In this document: one piece after another, positions 35,015 to 47,090 of the stretch
Layout of the letters: every line of letters starts with the position of its first letter
How positions within the stretch are numbered: position 1 is the first letter of the stretch
Source: Beta vulgaris subsp. vulgaris
Taxonomy: Eukaryota > Streptophyta > Magnoliopsida > Caryophyllales > Amaranthaceae
Reading direction: 5' to 3'
Assembly: GCF_026745355.1 (NCBI RefSeq)
Contig: NC_079206.1
Span: forward strand, 4,423,044 to 4,487,043
DNA length: 64,000 bases
Program-made: the position numbers and the translations under genes
The notes under the pieces: model-generated
Seen by the model: the letters and a program-made list of their open reading frames with translations, nothing else
Told to the model about the DNA's origin: nothing
The model's database searches: none

Positions 35015-37574
35015 TCAGCTATAGCCTGTTTAGCTACAAACAGAAGGTTGAAGATAGATATACTTTTTCTTTCATTTCATAGATAGTTCAATAGCATGAG
35101 TTTTGCTCTATTCTTTATTTTCTTTTCTCTCTATACAACCATAAATACTGTCATACAAACATACAATATAGTGTATTGTATCTATTATAATTAAGCTCAT
35201 AGGAGTATATTAGAATGATTTTGGAATTTTTGTATCCTACAGAAATTTTCTGTCTTGTGTGTAATATTGCTTAGAGTTTTTTTTTTTTTGTTCCTTAGTC
35301 TTTAGCAAAACATCATGAATGTCAGAACAGAAGTTACAGAACCAGTATTCAGAAAAACAGCAAAGACATAATTTAATTTCTTTGGTTTTTTCCCTATTTT
35401 GTTTGACAATTTCCTACCTTCATATTTATTAATTGATTGTTTTATGGGAGGTATGGTGACTGCTGAGGTACAGGGTTGCAAACAGTTAATAATAATAATG
35501 ATAATGATAACATATACTCGAAGAATATTTATAGTACATCTTCGTGTACTATGATCATAGTACACTTAAGACTATTTTTTCTAAATAAGTAAATGAGTAA
35601 ATAAGCAAAATGTCCATTTGAGCAAATTTAGTGTCTAATGAGCATCTGAAGTTCTAATTTATTACAAAAATACTCCTGGGTGTACCATGCTCATGGTACT
35701 CCCGGGTGTACCATGAGTGAACTCCATATACTCCCGCTCCATTTCACAATACTTGCAACAGTTTTCATAAATAGGTGTTCTACAATAATTGCGACAATTT
35801 ATATACATTTTTTTTTTGGTAGGAATTAAGATGATGATAAAGAAGGTACAAAAGACGATGGCTGGTAGTATTATGGGATATATATTACCGACATTAGAGA
35901 GTTCTTAGCATTAATAAATTCCACTAGTGTACAGAAAAGTCAGATGACAAGTAGATCATTATGATAGATAACTAAATTTTCCTGTTATGATCAACGTAGG
36001 ACCGCCTTCTAGTACAACCATCTTTTGTAGCTTTCAGACGTACCGTTATTTTATATATTTACATGATATATATGTAATGTAATTGTTTAATTTGTAGAAA
36101 TTTATGTGAGTTGTCCTACACTAGAGAAAGAGAAGAAAACGTACCACACTATAATTTAGAGGAGTTACGTAATCATGTTATAGCTAATTGATTTTAGTAT
36201 GAAACTTGTTTTGGGCTTTTATGTGTATCAAACTCGCCTCTTCCAAGCAATACGACGAAAAAGGTTATGAATAGTGATAGGCAAAAGGGGGAGAGAAAAG
36301 CAAATTTATTACAAAATTAATATTTCTTTTATATTTTTTTGGACAATTTATAAGTCATACAAAAATGCTTTGAGAAGACTTTCTTAAAATTGGCTATATG
36401 CCAACTTTCAAGTCAACCAAAAGCTAAGATTGTTTGAAGAAAAATGGGCATATAGTTAAAGCTGTTAGTATCATATACTTTTTTTCAATGGTATTGAAAC
36501 AGGAGTGACTCAACGCTTGATCATTAGTCCAGGCATTACAGCTTAACCTCTAATTGCAGAGTAATCTAATGGTTTAAATCACTGGTCCATTTTTTATGTA
36601 GGCTACATTTCTTCATGTTATATAGCTTATAACTGAAATATTATGAAAGATGATAATATTAAAGATGAAAGTAATCAGTTTTGGCATATGAAATGTATCA
36701 TTGAACGCTTTACGAAATTGCGAAAATCAGTAAAAAATAAGAACAAAAGAAAAGAAATTGTTAAGGTACAAGGAATTAAGATCATGGTGTATATTCTGTG
36801 CATGAAAATGCTTCATAGCAGAACTTGCATTAAATTTCTTTTTAAGTTTCAAAACAATACAGTAATCAGACTGTGACTGACAAGAATGAAAACAGATCTG
36901 GTATGAAAAATTGAAGGGACCCCACTTCAAGAAGCCTGTTTTCTGTAGAACAGACCCACCGAAGAAAGCAACTTATACTACATTATATACGAATACTATC
37001 CATTACTAATTTCTTAAAATGTGACTGATAAGATATAGAGACTACTATTCACCAGGTACCTTTCCTGATTTGGCAATGAAGTAGGTTAAACGTCTTTCAC
37101 TTGAACGAAAGAACAACCTGCAAGCATCCACGAGCTTTTCAATGCCACAAATCACAAAATAATATGGAGCTCAAAGTAAAGAGTCATCTTTGTAACTTTG
37201 CTCAGTGTGGGGCCGACAGCGTTCATATTTCATGTTTTAGCTAGCTAAATTTTAGTCAATCATAGGTTTTAGAAAAAAACAAGTCCAGACGTATAAGCGA
37301 AAGACAAGCTTTGAAGCTTACATAGGCCAGGGAGTGGAACATATCAAATGGAAGAGGAACTATTGTTTCAGTTCTTCGAATCAACTGTAAAGACGATGTT
37401 AAATGAGTGATAGAGAGCTGCCTGAAGCCATGAGCACTGGAAATAAAAAGAAAAACAGAAAGCATTACCAATAACATGTTAATTAACTATATAAATTACC
37501 ATATAAACTGCCATTAACATAACCAGTGTCTGCTATACAACTTTATCAGCATACTGGCTGCGAATACAGCTTAC
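35015..37574. other. Intergenic region between CLE and A/B-barrel genes
   Basis: It holds the CLE 3' UTR, a perfect 22-bp palindrome (35544-35565), a nearby GTGTACCATG repeat pair (about 35680-35715), and AT-rich sequence with no gene. The last 300 bases are probably the 3' UTR of the minus-strand A/B-barrel gene. Confidence 0.5.
35544..35565. repeat. Perfect 22-bp palindrome
   Basis: GTGTACTATGA followed at once by TCATAGTACAC, with no mismatch and no loop. A related imperfect GTACCATG..CATGGTAC pair sits about 140 bases downstream. Its role is unknown. Confidence 0.85.
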
Positions 37575-40500
37575 CTACATAAGATCAGTGCCCACTGGGT
37601 CCACGAGAAAATGGAATGAAAGAATTTTCTGGCTCATTGGCAGCAATTTTGACTCCAATATCTGCTATTTCATAATTTGTTGAAGAAAATGATATGTTAC
37701 TATAATTAATCATGTCATTCTTGAAACAATGCTATAAGATTTATTCCAGAGTATTATAACCTTTTAATGGAAACTGTAAACAAAAACATAGACAGTATTG
37801 TAGCGTTATGCCCTACTATTTTCTTTTAAATGCTTGTTGTTCTGCAAACATTATCACCATCTTCCACATCTGAATAGGGAAGGTCAACTACTCCAGGCAT
37901 AAGGGAACCTCACAGTTTATAAGAAAAGAAGCAGTGTTTTTGTGGAATTTGATATACTGAAGATATATGGCCTTTACTTCACTAAAGATGAAGAAATTCT
38001 TCATCGTACAAACTGACATATATATATTATTTGGAGTATGCATACATTTGTTACCAATATCTACCAATATAAATAAGGGATAGATGTTCTTACATGTTTG
38101 TACTCTGAACTCTCCAAGAAGATCTTCTGAGCTTCAACTGCATATTAACAGAGAGCAATAATCAACTCCAGCTTCAAGTTTGCCAAATCAGAACTTCAGA
38201 AGCCACATAAAACATGGGAGAGAACTCACCAGAGCGAAATCGTATCACTATTGCATGAGTATACTCCTTGCTTTCAGGATTAAAATTGCTACCTGAAAAG
38301 AAAGCCGAGAGGTAAGCAGGCAAGTACTATGTATGTCTGTGAATTAGCTTGTGAAATAGGGAGTTCACTCATGCGTTCATGGAAGCCTTCTCTGTTGAAA
38401 TGTTATGGCTTATCAGTAATTCCAGAGAAAAAACCCATGTTTCATTAAGCTTTTAGACTATACCTTGAGTCGACTGGACAATCAAGGATGGAAACTCAAA
38501 GGCCAAGTTTGCAAGAGAAGTTAATGCATCTGGTCCATTCAAGGCACTCTCATAAAACTTAATCAGAAGCACGAACTCCACCCCGTAGTTAAACTCCTGT
38601 TACCAAGGTCAATTTCTGTTAATGTAGCAATCACCACAGTAGTTTTAAGTAACCATCTAGGCAACACAAGTAATATTGAGTATTGACCACTTCAATTACA
38701 GTGTTCCCTCCACAATCCCCAGGTTCCGGTTTGGTAGTTGGTAATAAATGAATGTAATCGTGATGAGTTTGTGTAACTTTGCAAGCAAAATCTTTATGAG
38801 AAAGTCCATGATAACGCAATTCCATCTCCCTGTAAGTGCTATTCTTCACATATTTCAAATCCCACTCAACACCGCATCTCCAAGTTTATAGTGTTGAATG
38901 AGAATGAAACTAGAGTTGCATTAACATGGATCCTAGAAAATTACACAAACTCTATTACTGCCATTCAAATGGGCCATAAATGCATTACAGATTACGAGGA
39001 ACTATGAATGGGAAAACAGCATCAAACACAAGTATTTAACGAACTAGAGCATAATTACTTAAATAGCCAACTCATTGTACATAAAACTATAAATCCAACC
39101 TCTCCTTTTCGAAATATGGCAAGGATATCATCTTCTACTTCTACTTCAAAATCCACATTTAGTAAGTCCTGCATAATTGCGACAGTCCCATGCAAGTTGC
39201 AGTTAGATACCTATGTTGAATGAACCATAAAGTACACAGACACAGCTAACACGTCTATAACAATGATGGAGTAAATTGGAATAATTATAGATAAGCTCTG
39301 AAATTTACATTGTGGCGCATACATGGCAGTAAGGTGCAACATGCTCCTTGAGAACACGCATATACAAAGCATTCTCATAAAATTTTGCGAGGTCTTCCTT
39401 TCTCTGGAAACGCATGAATACACCATGACTGTAATTTTCAGGATTTGGATCTGAGGTCCGGCCTACAGGAATAATTCGAAATGGTTTCCAAGTCATACAA
39501 CTAGCAGATATTCATGTTGTAATGTTCAAACTTAACATTAACTAACATATAAAAAAGAGGGGTGCGAAAGATTTGGCAAGATATGCAATCCTTTGTTGGG
39601 ACTTCGGGCCAGGGGGAAGGTGAGTTGTAAGCTACATTGCCTTCAAATAGTCTAGATAACAAATATTATACTCTAAGTTGTTCTATCATGATGCGTTTTT
39701 TAAATTTTTTGAAGGGGTATCATAATGCAATTTTTTTCTCATAAGAAAACCATCATATACTTTGGTGAATCAGGACAAGGAAAAATATAGTAATTACTAA
39801 TTAGTCCCAAATGCCTCTAGATGGGACTCAAAAGTATTCAAAGAGAAAGTAAATCCCTCCTTGGAATTGATAATCAATTAACAGATAGCTAATTTTGACT
39901 TCTGAGGATAAAGCACCTGTCTACAAGCATGAAGTTCCAAAACTTTAAAATTTAATACTTTGTTCACCTAAAGATATAGCAATTATGCCAGCCATATGAT
40001 ATTGTGATGTATAAAGGTAGTCCAACATATCCTTTTCTTGCTCTTCAGATAAATCTTCTTTTGCTCTCAGTAAACATATATGTTCAACAACTTTCCTGCA
40101 ACACAACAACAGAGACATTAAGCACATAAACTGGATCCATAAACCCTATGGGTCAAGACAAGCAAAGAAATATGACAATATGGGCAATGCAACTGAAGAA
40201 AGGTTAGTATCTTATAGCATTCTCAAGCCTCTTAATCTTATCTCACTGTTTTACTGTAACAGTCAGAATGACCTTTTGATCACAGATTTCCACCTTGTTA
40301 ATAAGCAATGCCTCGAGAAATATTTCGAGCTCTCCATTGCAGATGATGATTTTTCTAACAAGCCCACCTTATCTAAGGACTGATTACCCCCGTGGGAAAT
40401 CACATCGAATATATATCTCAACTACTTCAGCTTTCTGTCTCAATAGATTAATGATTAATCCCATCATTCAACTAAATATTTAGAGAGAAGTGACAAGAAC

Positions 40501-41685
40501 CACAAAAAAAGGAAGCCATTCCCGTGACTCCAATTTAATAGAAATCATTACTTGCAAGATCCTTGCTAGAGCGACTTTTATCTCTTGAAAATAACATAGA
40601 CTTCAAGAGATTGAGGATGTTTTTCCGAACTTTGAAAGAAAAAAAATGTTCTTTAACAACTCAAGCCTCTTTCTCTCAATCTCCTCTCCTCTCCTCTCCT
40701 CTCAATTCTCATTCACTCCTATCCTCCATTGACTTTCTATTCCATTCTTCCTTGTCGGCTTTCCGATATCTTCTTTGTCTCCTCCAATTGAGATTGTAGT
40801 GGGCTAACAAATTTTATATATGACTTATGAGTGCTGAATGCTAATCAGTGTTGCCTAATTCCTTAAATCCCCGTGCAATGCAATCTTAAAAAAGGCAAAT
40901 TGGTATATGCAAGTGGTATAAATCCGGGTTAATGTAACAATATTAGGTAGCAATCGCGCTCTCATACCCATTTCTTTTACCACATTGATTGACAAAATGT
41001 TCCATCCTATGCTCTTTCTTGTATACAGAAACAAGATAAAAAATGAACTCCCATCCACAAACCAAACAAGGGGAGAAACTATCTTATCAAAAACTTCTTC
41101 TTTTGAAGTGACAATCTTACTTAAAACTTGTTTATAGATGAAATATACTTATGTTATAGATTTCTAATGTTCAACCAAACACAAACCCTAGAATTCTTCA
41201 TTGTTCTTCCCATTCAAGACTTATGATTATTAAATAAGTAACCCTAAAACCCATATTAAGATGAAAAATTAAATGCAAGGGGGAAAACACCCACCTTTTT
41301 CTTTCCACATTATAATTTGAATTCTGTGATGAAGAAGCTAAACATAGAGCACTTTTTCTCCTTTCACCCCAAAACTTGATTTCTAGAGCTGCATTCAGAA
41401 TTAAGAATTAGTAACGGTAACAAACTGACATAAATCGTGAATCAATCCAGTAATTTCATAATAAGAAAAAGAATCAATCTTTTGCTATTTCAGTATAAAA
41501 TTTAGTGTCAATTTTACTAGTTCTTCAATTAATTAACATAATATTTAGAGCAATTATAAGAGATTTTCCAAAGATGACGACTAAGAATGTTACTCACAGT
41601 AAGAGTTGCGCGAGTGTTTCCCAAGGGAGAGACGTGGAATAGCAAGCGCGTTGGAGAAGCAAATGAGTGGACTGCACACTGCCAT
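37575..41685 (-). CDS. UP3: Stress-response A/B-barrel (Dabb) protein, UP3-type, 9 exons
   Basis: Two-domain Dabb protein of 281 residues. Minus-strand exons: 41685-41598, 41388-41295, 40095-39968, 39462-39323, 39168-39100, 38596-38464, 38292-38230, 38137-38094, 37661-37575; all phases match. The start ATG at 41685 sits in a good context (GCCATGGCA) and gives a transit-peptide-like N-terminus (MAVCSPLICFSNALAIPRLS); a longer frame from 41747 is out of phase with exon 2. Domain 1: KVVEHICLLRAKEDL ... MRFQRKEDLAKFYENALY ... VLKEHVAPYCH. Domain 2: EVEDDILAIFRKGEEFNYGV, EFVLLIKFYESALNG, EYTHAIVIRFRS. It ends SFHFLVDPVGTDLM. Arabidopsis UP3 (At2g31670) is about 263 residues from memory and predicted plastidial. 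The biochemical role of plant Dabb proteins is poorly known. Confidence 0.9.
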
Positions 41686-41769
41686 GGCTTTGGCGCCTTA
41701 ATCCTGCAGCCCGCAAATAACACCAATGAGGCAATGTACAATGGCATGAGAAAACACTCGAAAGATATA

Positions 41770-42004
41770 CTCCCTCTAGCGTACTTCTTCCCGTCTTTAT
41801 TAGTTTATCGATTTCTTTTGTGTAGAATTTTAGGAGAAATAATGTTATGGATGGTAGAAAAAAGGAGAAACTATTATTTTATATTAAATGTATTGTGATG
41901 AAACGTTAGTAGTCCGATTTCAAAAATAGAAATGAAAAAAATGGGTAAACTAATAAGAGACATCCAAAAAGGATTACCGGTAAACTAATAAAAACTGGAG
42001 GAAG
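41770..42004. mobile_element. Stowaway-like MITE
   Basis: Ends CTCCCTCTAGCG and CTGGAGGAAG are each next to TA. The interior has GTAAACTAATAA repeated twice near the right. A fragment of the same interior is present at about 3525-3600. Confidence 0.65.
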
Positions 42005-42247
42005 TATAATAGTGCTTAGTTCTCTTCGTATGATCAACTTTTAAAATCTTTGAACAAATTATTCTCATTAATATACTAAAAAAAAATACTCATGTAATAT
42101 CTTGTTATGTTCACCTCAATGTGTACTTTCATAATATCAACTTTTTACATTTTTTATTTAAATGGGACTTAAGATATTAAAGGTCAGAGGTATATCATGT
42201 AGACCGCGCAAAACGAAAATAAGCACTATATTACGGGACGGAGAGAG
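42005..42247. mobile_element. Stowaway-like MITE, left end truncated
   Basis: The right end ACGGGACGGAGAGAG is next to TA. The interior matches the element at 2863-3113 (TCTTGTTATGTTCACCTCAATGTGTA). Its left terminal repeat is missing exactly where the preceding MITE ends, which suggests the neighbour inserted into it or replaced its edge. Confidence 0.6.
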
Positions 42248-42370
42248 TACTATCTAAGTATAAAATATCCACTACACTCGACGCATATATATTCCTCAAA
42301 GCTTTTTCCATATCTTTGTTTTCAGTTACATTTTTCATTTCTTTAGGGGATTTTGTCGACCATATACTTA

Positions 42371-42747
42371 CTCCATTCTATTTTAAATGCAGCATATATA
42401 GGCATTTGGCATGGATATTTAGGAGAGGAGAGTAATTATGAAAAGAGAAACAAAGAGAAGTAAGTATCAAATAAAGTAACGTTTCATTTATCTTGAAACG
42501 ATCTAAAATGATAAGTGTGAAGTATTATTAATTTATAAGTAAAAAACATTAAAGTATTGGAGAAGAGAGAAAAGTGGAGTAGGATGGTTTGTGGTAGGTT
42601 AATAAAAGAGTTGGCAGGCCAAATAAAGTAGAAAAGTGAGTAAATGCAATATGACATATTATCATAAATAGATAAAATTAAAATGTAACATTTAAATAGA
42701 AACGGTCTAAAAAAGAAAGTGTAACAATTTTTCAAATGAAGGTAGTA
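42371..42747. mobile_element. Decayed Stowaway-like MITE
   Basis: CTCCATTCTATTTTAAATG at the left and AAATGAAGGTAG at the right are degenerate inverted ends, each next to TA. AAGAAAGTGTAACAATTTTT near the right end is shared with Stowaway copies elsewhere. Confidence 0.4.
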
Positions 42748-42757
42748 TGTAAATATC

Positions 42758-43125
42758 ATTTTTTTTGATAGATAAGAAAAGATTACAATTAAGAGACCCT
42801 TCTTTCGAGGGAAGCACCTAGTTTATCATTTTAAATAATTGAGAGGAGTTGCGGGCTATTGTTAGTATTTATATACATAAAAGAGTTTATAAGATGTCCT
42901 ATATCAGCTATCCAGTAAGTTGCTCTATTTCCTTCGCGGTATACGTGATTAATTTAAATGTTGAAGAATCAAATTGATGTCTTTGATGATGTTTTGAATT
43001 TTCCAATCCATGGAGTGTTGCAATTCCAATAGCCTTTAATAAAGTTAATCACTTGTAAATTATCATCACCTTCAATTATAATTCTTGAGATGCTTTGCCT
43101 TATTGCAACAATTGGAGACCTTTGT
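42758..43125 (-). mobile_element. LINE remnant: RNase H end and 3' tail
   Basis: Read on the minus strand, 43100-42890 encodes RNase-H-like text: AIRQSISRIIIEGDDNLQVI, then an HVYREGNRA-like motif in the same order as plant LINE RVT_3 domains, with stops in between. It ends with TATCAAAAAAAATG, a LINE-type A-tail, near 42758. Only the 3' end of the element is left. Confidence 0.65.
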
Positions 43126-43755
43126 GGAGTGTTAATTTTTTCATAAGGTGTGCCCGCGTGTTCTAGCGCCTAGCAATGTGTACCTTGTCGTGCAGCCCAT
43201 TGTGAGGCTTTGTGGCTGTTTGTTGGTTGTTTTTGTCGCTTATTGATGTTTCCTTCTCATACTAGGTTTCCTAATTAACATCTCAAGTATAATTATATTT
43301 GAAGCTGTTATTATTTTACTATACGAAGCGAAATTTTTTATTAGATTTAGAGAAGCTAGAGAACCATAGAGAAAAATTAGAAAGCTTCTAGAAAGATTAA
43401 GAAATCGCCTTATATCATCATTTCATATTCAAAATCCCTAACGTGTTGTTCGTTGGTTTTCCCCTATTGAATGATTTCCACGTCAAATTTTGCGTGTTCT
43501 TTATTGCTTTAATTCCTTTTTTGCATAACACTATAATATAAGATTTGATTTTGTAGTAGTGGTTCTGATCATAGGGAGGAGATGAGAATCATAAACTTTC
43601 ACGAAATCTATTTCATTTCGATGCAAATGATGTATTACCATATTACATAATCACAATTCCTACTCAAAGTAATCACAACAACCAAAAAGAAGAAAAGAAA
43701 ATGCCATATATTAGATCTCATAAGATAATTAAATGCACATATAATAAAGAATTAA

Positions 43756-44215
43756 TTATCCAAATAGGAGAACTTTAATGTAGTCAAATGTACAATTATT
43801 TCCTTGAGAATAATCATGTTTACAAAGTGGACATCGACGATCATGGTTGGAAAACCATTGTGCAATGCAATGAGAGTGAAAGTTATGCCTGCATGTTGGA
43901 AGTACTCGAAGCAATTCTCCATCTTCGAAAGGGTAAATGCAAATAGCACAATCTTCATTAATAAACTCTGCTTGTCTATCAACAAAATATATATCTAAAG
44001 GAAACCTCCTATATATTTTTTTAGGTAATCTTTGTTGGACATATTTTTTGGATATTATCTGATTACAACGAATATTAGTACGAAGTAATAAGATTAACAT
44101 AACAATAACTACAATAATTATAGCGTAAGCCAGGTTTAGGTGCTTGGCCCAAAAAGAGGCAAAAGGTATATGTACTTTTACTTCTCCATAGACTGTTGGC
44201 AAAGTCGCAAGTCCC
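43756..44215 (-). CDS. RING-H2 (ATL-like) E3 ubiquitin ligase, terminal exon
   Basis: The open frame encodes at least 148 residues. A membrane segment (AIIIVVIVMLILLL, about 27-40) is followed by a RING-H2 finger: C85, C88, C104, H106, H109, C112, C124, C127, with the ATL-like Trp after the sixth ligand (CIAQWF). The pattern is C-x2-C-x15-C-x-H-x2-H-x2-C-x11-C-x2-C. No in-frame ATG precedes the membrane helix, and a stop lies just upstream, but a good acceptor (TGATTCAG, exon start 44215) shows that an upstream exon must supply the start. I could not identify that exon: a candidate donor near 45778 gives the wrong phase. It is partial, or a 5'-truncated gene. The family ubiquitinates targets from membranes, often in defence. 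Confidence 0.75.
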
Positions 44216-44583
44216 CTGAATCATGCACAGAGCTTAGTCAGTTTAGAAATTCACATAGACATGATCAAATTTACACAAACTGTTAAGCTTAACTTTCTTT
44301 TTTACATATATATTTTCTCCGTTTTTTTTAATATTTGCAACACGTTATTTTTCGTGTTTACCACAACACAACTTTGACCTTAATCTAAAAATAAAAATGT
44401 AACATTTTTAAATTATAGATTGAGACTAATCCAATAACATTTTGAATTATATATAACAATTATTTTTCTATTAGTAAAACATATTGTGATATAATTAATG
44501 AATCATGCAATAATAAAAGTTTTGTAATATTAAACTCGAGAGAAGCATATATTTAACAATATTTTAGAAAATTAAATTTACTA

Positions 44584-44903
44584 TTCCCTCCATCTCATAA
44601 TATAAGTCTTGTTTATGTTTTTACACAAGAATTAAGGTAAAGTAGAATCTTGTTTTATTTTAATAAAAAGATTCATTTTTATTGGGGAACACCTATTTAT
44701 TTTTTCTTTTTAACAAAAAATAAAAACTGAACATTAATGTTGCAAGGTTTAATGTGTAGAAGAGTTCAACGGGGTAAAAGATTCCATTTTATCCATAATA
44801 ATAAGGACTTTTTGGAAATTAAATTATTTTCATAAGGGTATTTTGAGTTTAATTATTGATTGAAATAAATAGAAACAAGACTTATATTATGAGATGGAGG
44901 AAA
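44584..44903. mobile_element. MITE with 29-bp near-perfect terminal repeats
   Basis: Left TTCCCTCCATCTCATAATA and right TATTATGAGATGGAGGAAA are inverted and continue inward (TAAGTCTTGTTT / AAACAAGACTTA), flanked by TA. The interior is AT-rich and non-coding. Confidence 0.8.
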
Positions 44904-45278
44904 TATTTTGGGAATATGCTAGAAATGTGAGTCGTTTTCACTTTTCAGCGGAGGTAGCTTGATATTCTCGAACAACTATGATCCTCAAATTTAGTACTCC
45001 GCTTGGGAAGATATGAATATAATACGTGGGTATTTTAATTCCTTAGCGAATTATATCATTTCAATGCGGAATTATTTTAAGGAAAATGATATACATAGCC
45101 CTTAGGGCTATGTATAAGGTACTTAAAATGGAAATAAAATATTGAATCAAGCATTTATTACCTCAATTGATGTGAAAATGTATCTTGAATTCTTAAACTA
45201 TTTTCATTTAAAGAAATGTATTTAATGCTTATATGTAGCTCTTATTTTAATTATTGGTTGCTTCCGGTAATCTTAATA

Positions 45279-45535
45279 CTCCCTCCGTTTTTTTTTAGAT
45301 GTAACATTGGACTTTTCACATTTGCCGAGACACAACTTTGACCGATAATATCTCCAATTGTATAAAAGTAAAAATTATAAAAAATATATATTTGGAAAGT
45401 GTATACCGTGACGAATCAAACAAGATCCCACATGACTATATTTTTTCTTATGTATAAATAACAATTAGTGGTCAAAGTGTATTGGATGCATAGTGCCCAA
45501 AGTCAATATGTTACATCTAAAAAAAACGGAGGGAG
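45279..45535. mobile_element. Stowaway MITE
   Basis: CTCCCTCCGTTTTTTTTTAG and CTAAAAAAAACGGAGGGAG ends with TA on both sides. The interior carries the CAAGATCCCACATGACTATA motif of the family. Confidence 0.9.
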
Positions 45536-45971
45536 TATTGATTATAAGCAACCTTAGCTTAGCTTTCCATGATAGTTATATGGTACCCTATTGCTAAGCT
45601 AAGAATGGCATAACATAACAATTAATATCAATTAATATTCGATAGTAAACCAAGCTAAGATGAGGCTGTCTATCTAGGAAGTAAAGAAGACTGATGAGCA
45701 ATTTATTCATTATCAGGTGATCAATAACATAAATTTTGCAAATAATAAAATACTAATACACATAAAAGTACGTACCTTCATGACATGATCCTTATTCAAT
45801 AGACTATAAAGGTGCAAAAATTATTAAAAGAGATGGATCTAATTTTAATATAAAAGTAGATCTAATTACTAAACGGATTAAACTAATCATTGAAATAAAT
45901 TAAACTAGTCACTTTTGAGTTTATTCTCTTTTTATTATCATTACCTAATTTTAAATTAAAAATAGGTAGTA

Positions 45972-46287
45972 CTCCCTCCGTTTCCTAAAGATCTTCATTG
46001 TTACTGTTCCTACAGATTCCAAGGAGAATCCATTTGTGTGGGGTGTGGGTGGGTAAAGTAAGAGAGAGAAAGGGGTTAAGATAAATAAACAAATATAAAG
46101 GGGTTAAAATAGGAGAGAGAAAAGGAGTAAAATTGAATTAATAATGTAATGGTGGACCATATGATAGGGACATGAGAGGGTAAAAAGGGGAAAATATTTT
46201 CCAAATAAGGAATAAAGTAAAAGAGGGAAGATCTTTTGGAAACGCACTTAAATAGAAAGAGGAAAGATTTTTAGGAAACGGAGGGAG
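45972..46287. mobile_element. Stowaway-like MITE, purine-rich type
   Basis: Ends CTCCCTCCGTTTCCTAAAGA and TTTTTAGGAAACGGAGGGAG are perfect over about 15 bp, with TA flanks. The interior is rich in GGGGTTAA/AGAGAGAAAGG words and differs from the common family in this window. Confidence 0.85.
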
Positions 46288-46964
46288 TATATACAAACTC
46301 ATAAAAGTATTAGTTCATACAAATTAGGTCGGTTTGTAAACAATCAATTTGCTCTGTCACAATTGTTTGATCATTTTAATACTCATTTGCTAAATCACGC
46401 CCTAGAATTTCCCGGTAACGCCCTGTATTTATATAAAATACCGTATTTTTGTATTTTTCATTTTTTTTTCATTTTCTCCTGTTTCCTTACTTCCCCTTCT
46501 TCTTCCACACCACCATCACCTTCACACCCCCCTCCACCACCACCACTACCACCTCCCATAATTTTTTTTTTTGAAAAAAAAGAGGGGAAAATATATATAC
46601 TTCTATAAAACTAAATACACTTCTCTCAATTCTCAAACTCCCCATCCACCAAACTTTCCGGCGAGAAAAAAAATGTCAATCCACCACTTTCTCTCTCCTC
46701 ACACCCACAAAAACCCCACCTTTCAAAACCCTCAATCTATCTCCGTCCTTCAATTTTATCCGTCAAATCAGAACAACCCACCTCCCTCTCGCCATCGCCG
46801 TTGACGGAGCTCTGACGACTGTATCTCCGATTAGTCCAGAATCTTCCATAGAAGTTGACTGTGTAAGTTCATCAGAGATGAAGGAAAATGGGTTTCGTAG
46901 CACGCGTAGCCCCACACCCTCTTCTCCTCTGTTTTTTTTTTCTTTTACAGTGATTTTTTTTTTT

Positions 46965-47008
46965 AAAAAATAGGTAGGCGTCCATGGTGGACACCTACCT
47001 ATTTTTTT
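46965..47008. repeat. Hairpin A of the foldback element
   Basis: AAAAATAGGTAGGCGTCCA and TGGACACCTACCTATTTTT pair with one mismatch around TGG. Poly-T upstream and poly-A downstream extend the pairing further. Confidence 0.85.
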
Positions 47009-47022
47009 AAAAAAAAATTCAG

Positions 47023-47090
47023 AAAAAGGGGGGCGCCTACCAAGGACGCCTCCACCGGTGGTGGGGAGTCCTTGGTGGGCTCCCCTTTTT
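47023..47090. repeat. Hairpin B of the foldback element
   Basis: AAAAAGGGGGGCGCCTACCA ... TGGTGGGCTCCCCTTTTT pair across a CACCGGTG centre; the inner GGAC..GTCC also matches. It repeats the GTAGGCGTCC-type words of hairpin A (CGCCTACCAAGGACGCC). Confidence 0.8.

Larger units (their letters stand above)
41686..43755. other. Intergenic region with MITEs and a LINE tail
   Basis: After the A/B-barrel promoter come a MITE (41770-42004), a truncated MITE (42005-42247), a decayed MITE (42371-42747) and a reverse-strand LINE RNase H remnant (42758-43125). From 43130 to 43755 it is AT-rich with no recognised gene. Confidence 0.55.

Noticed and set aside
41686..41747. Alternative start of the A/B-barrel gene (MPLYIASLV...)
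   Set aside because: Its frame does not join exon 2 in phase, while the ATG at 41685 does and has a better start context.
45740..45800. Candidate upstream exon of the RING-H2 gene ending at a GTACGT donor near 45778
   Set aside because: Only one frame is open and its phase leads into the wrong frame of the RING exon.
46571..46804. 77-codon Pro/His-rich frame as an independent gene
   Set aside because: It lies wholly inside a transposon with terminal repeats; at most a captured gene fragment.
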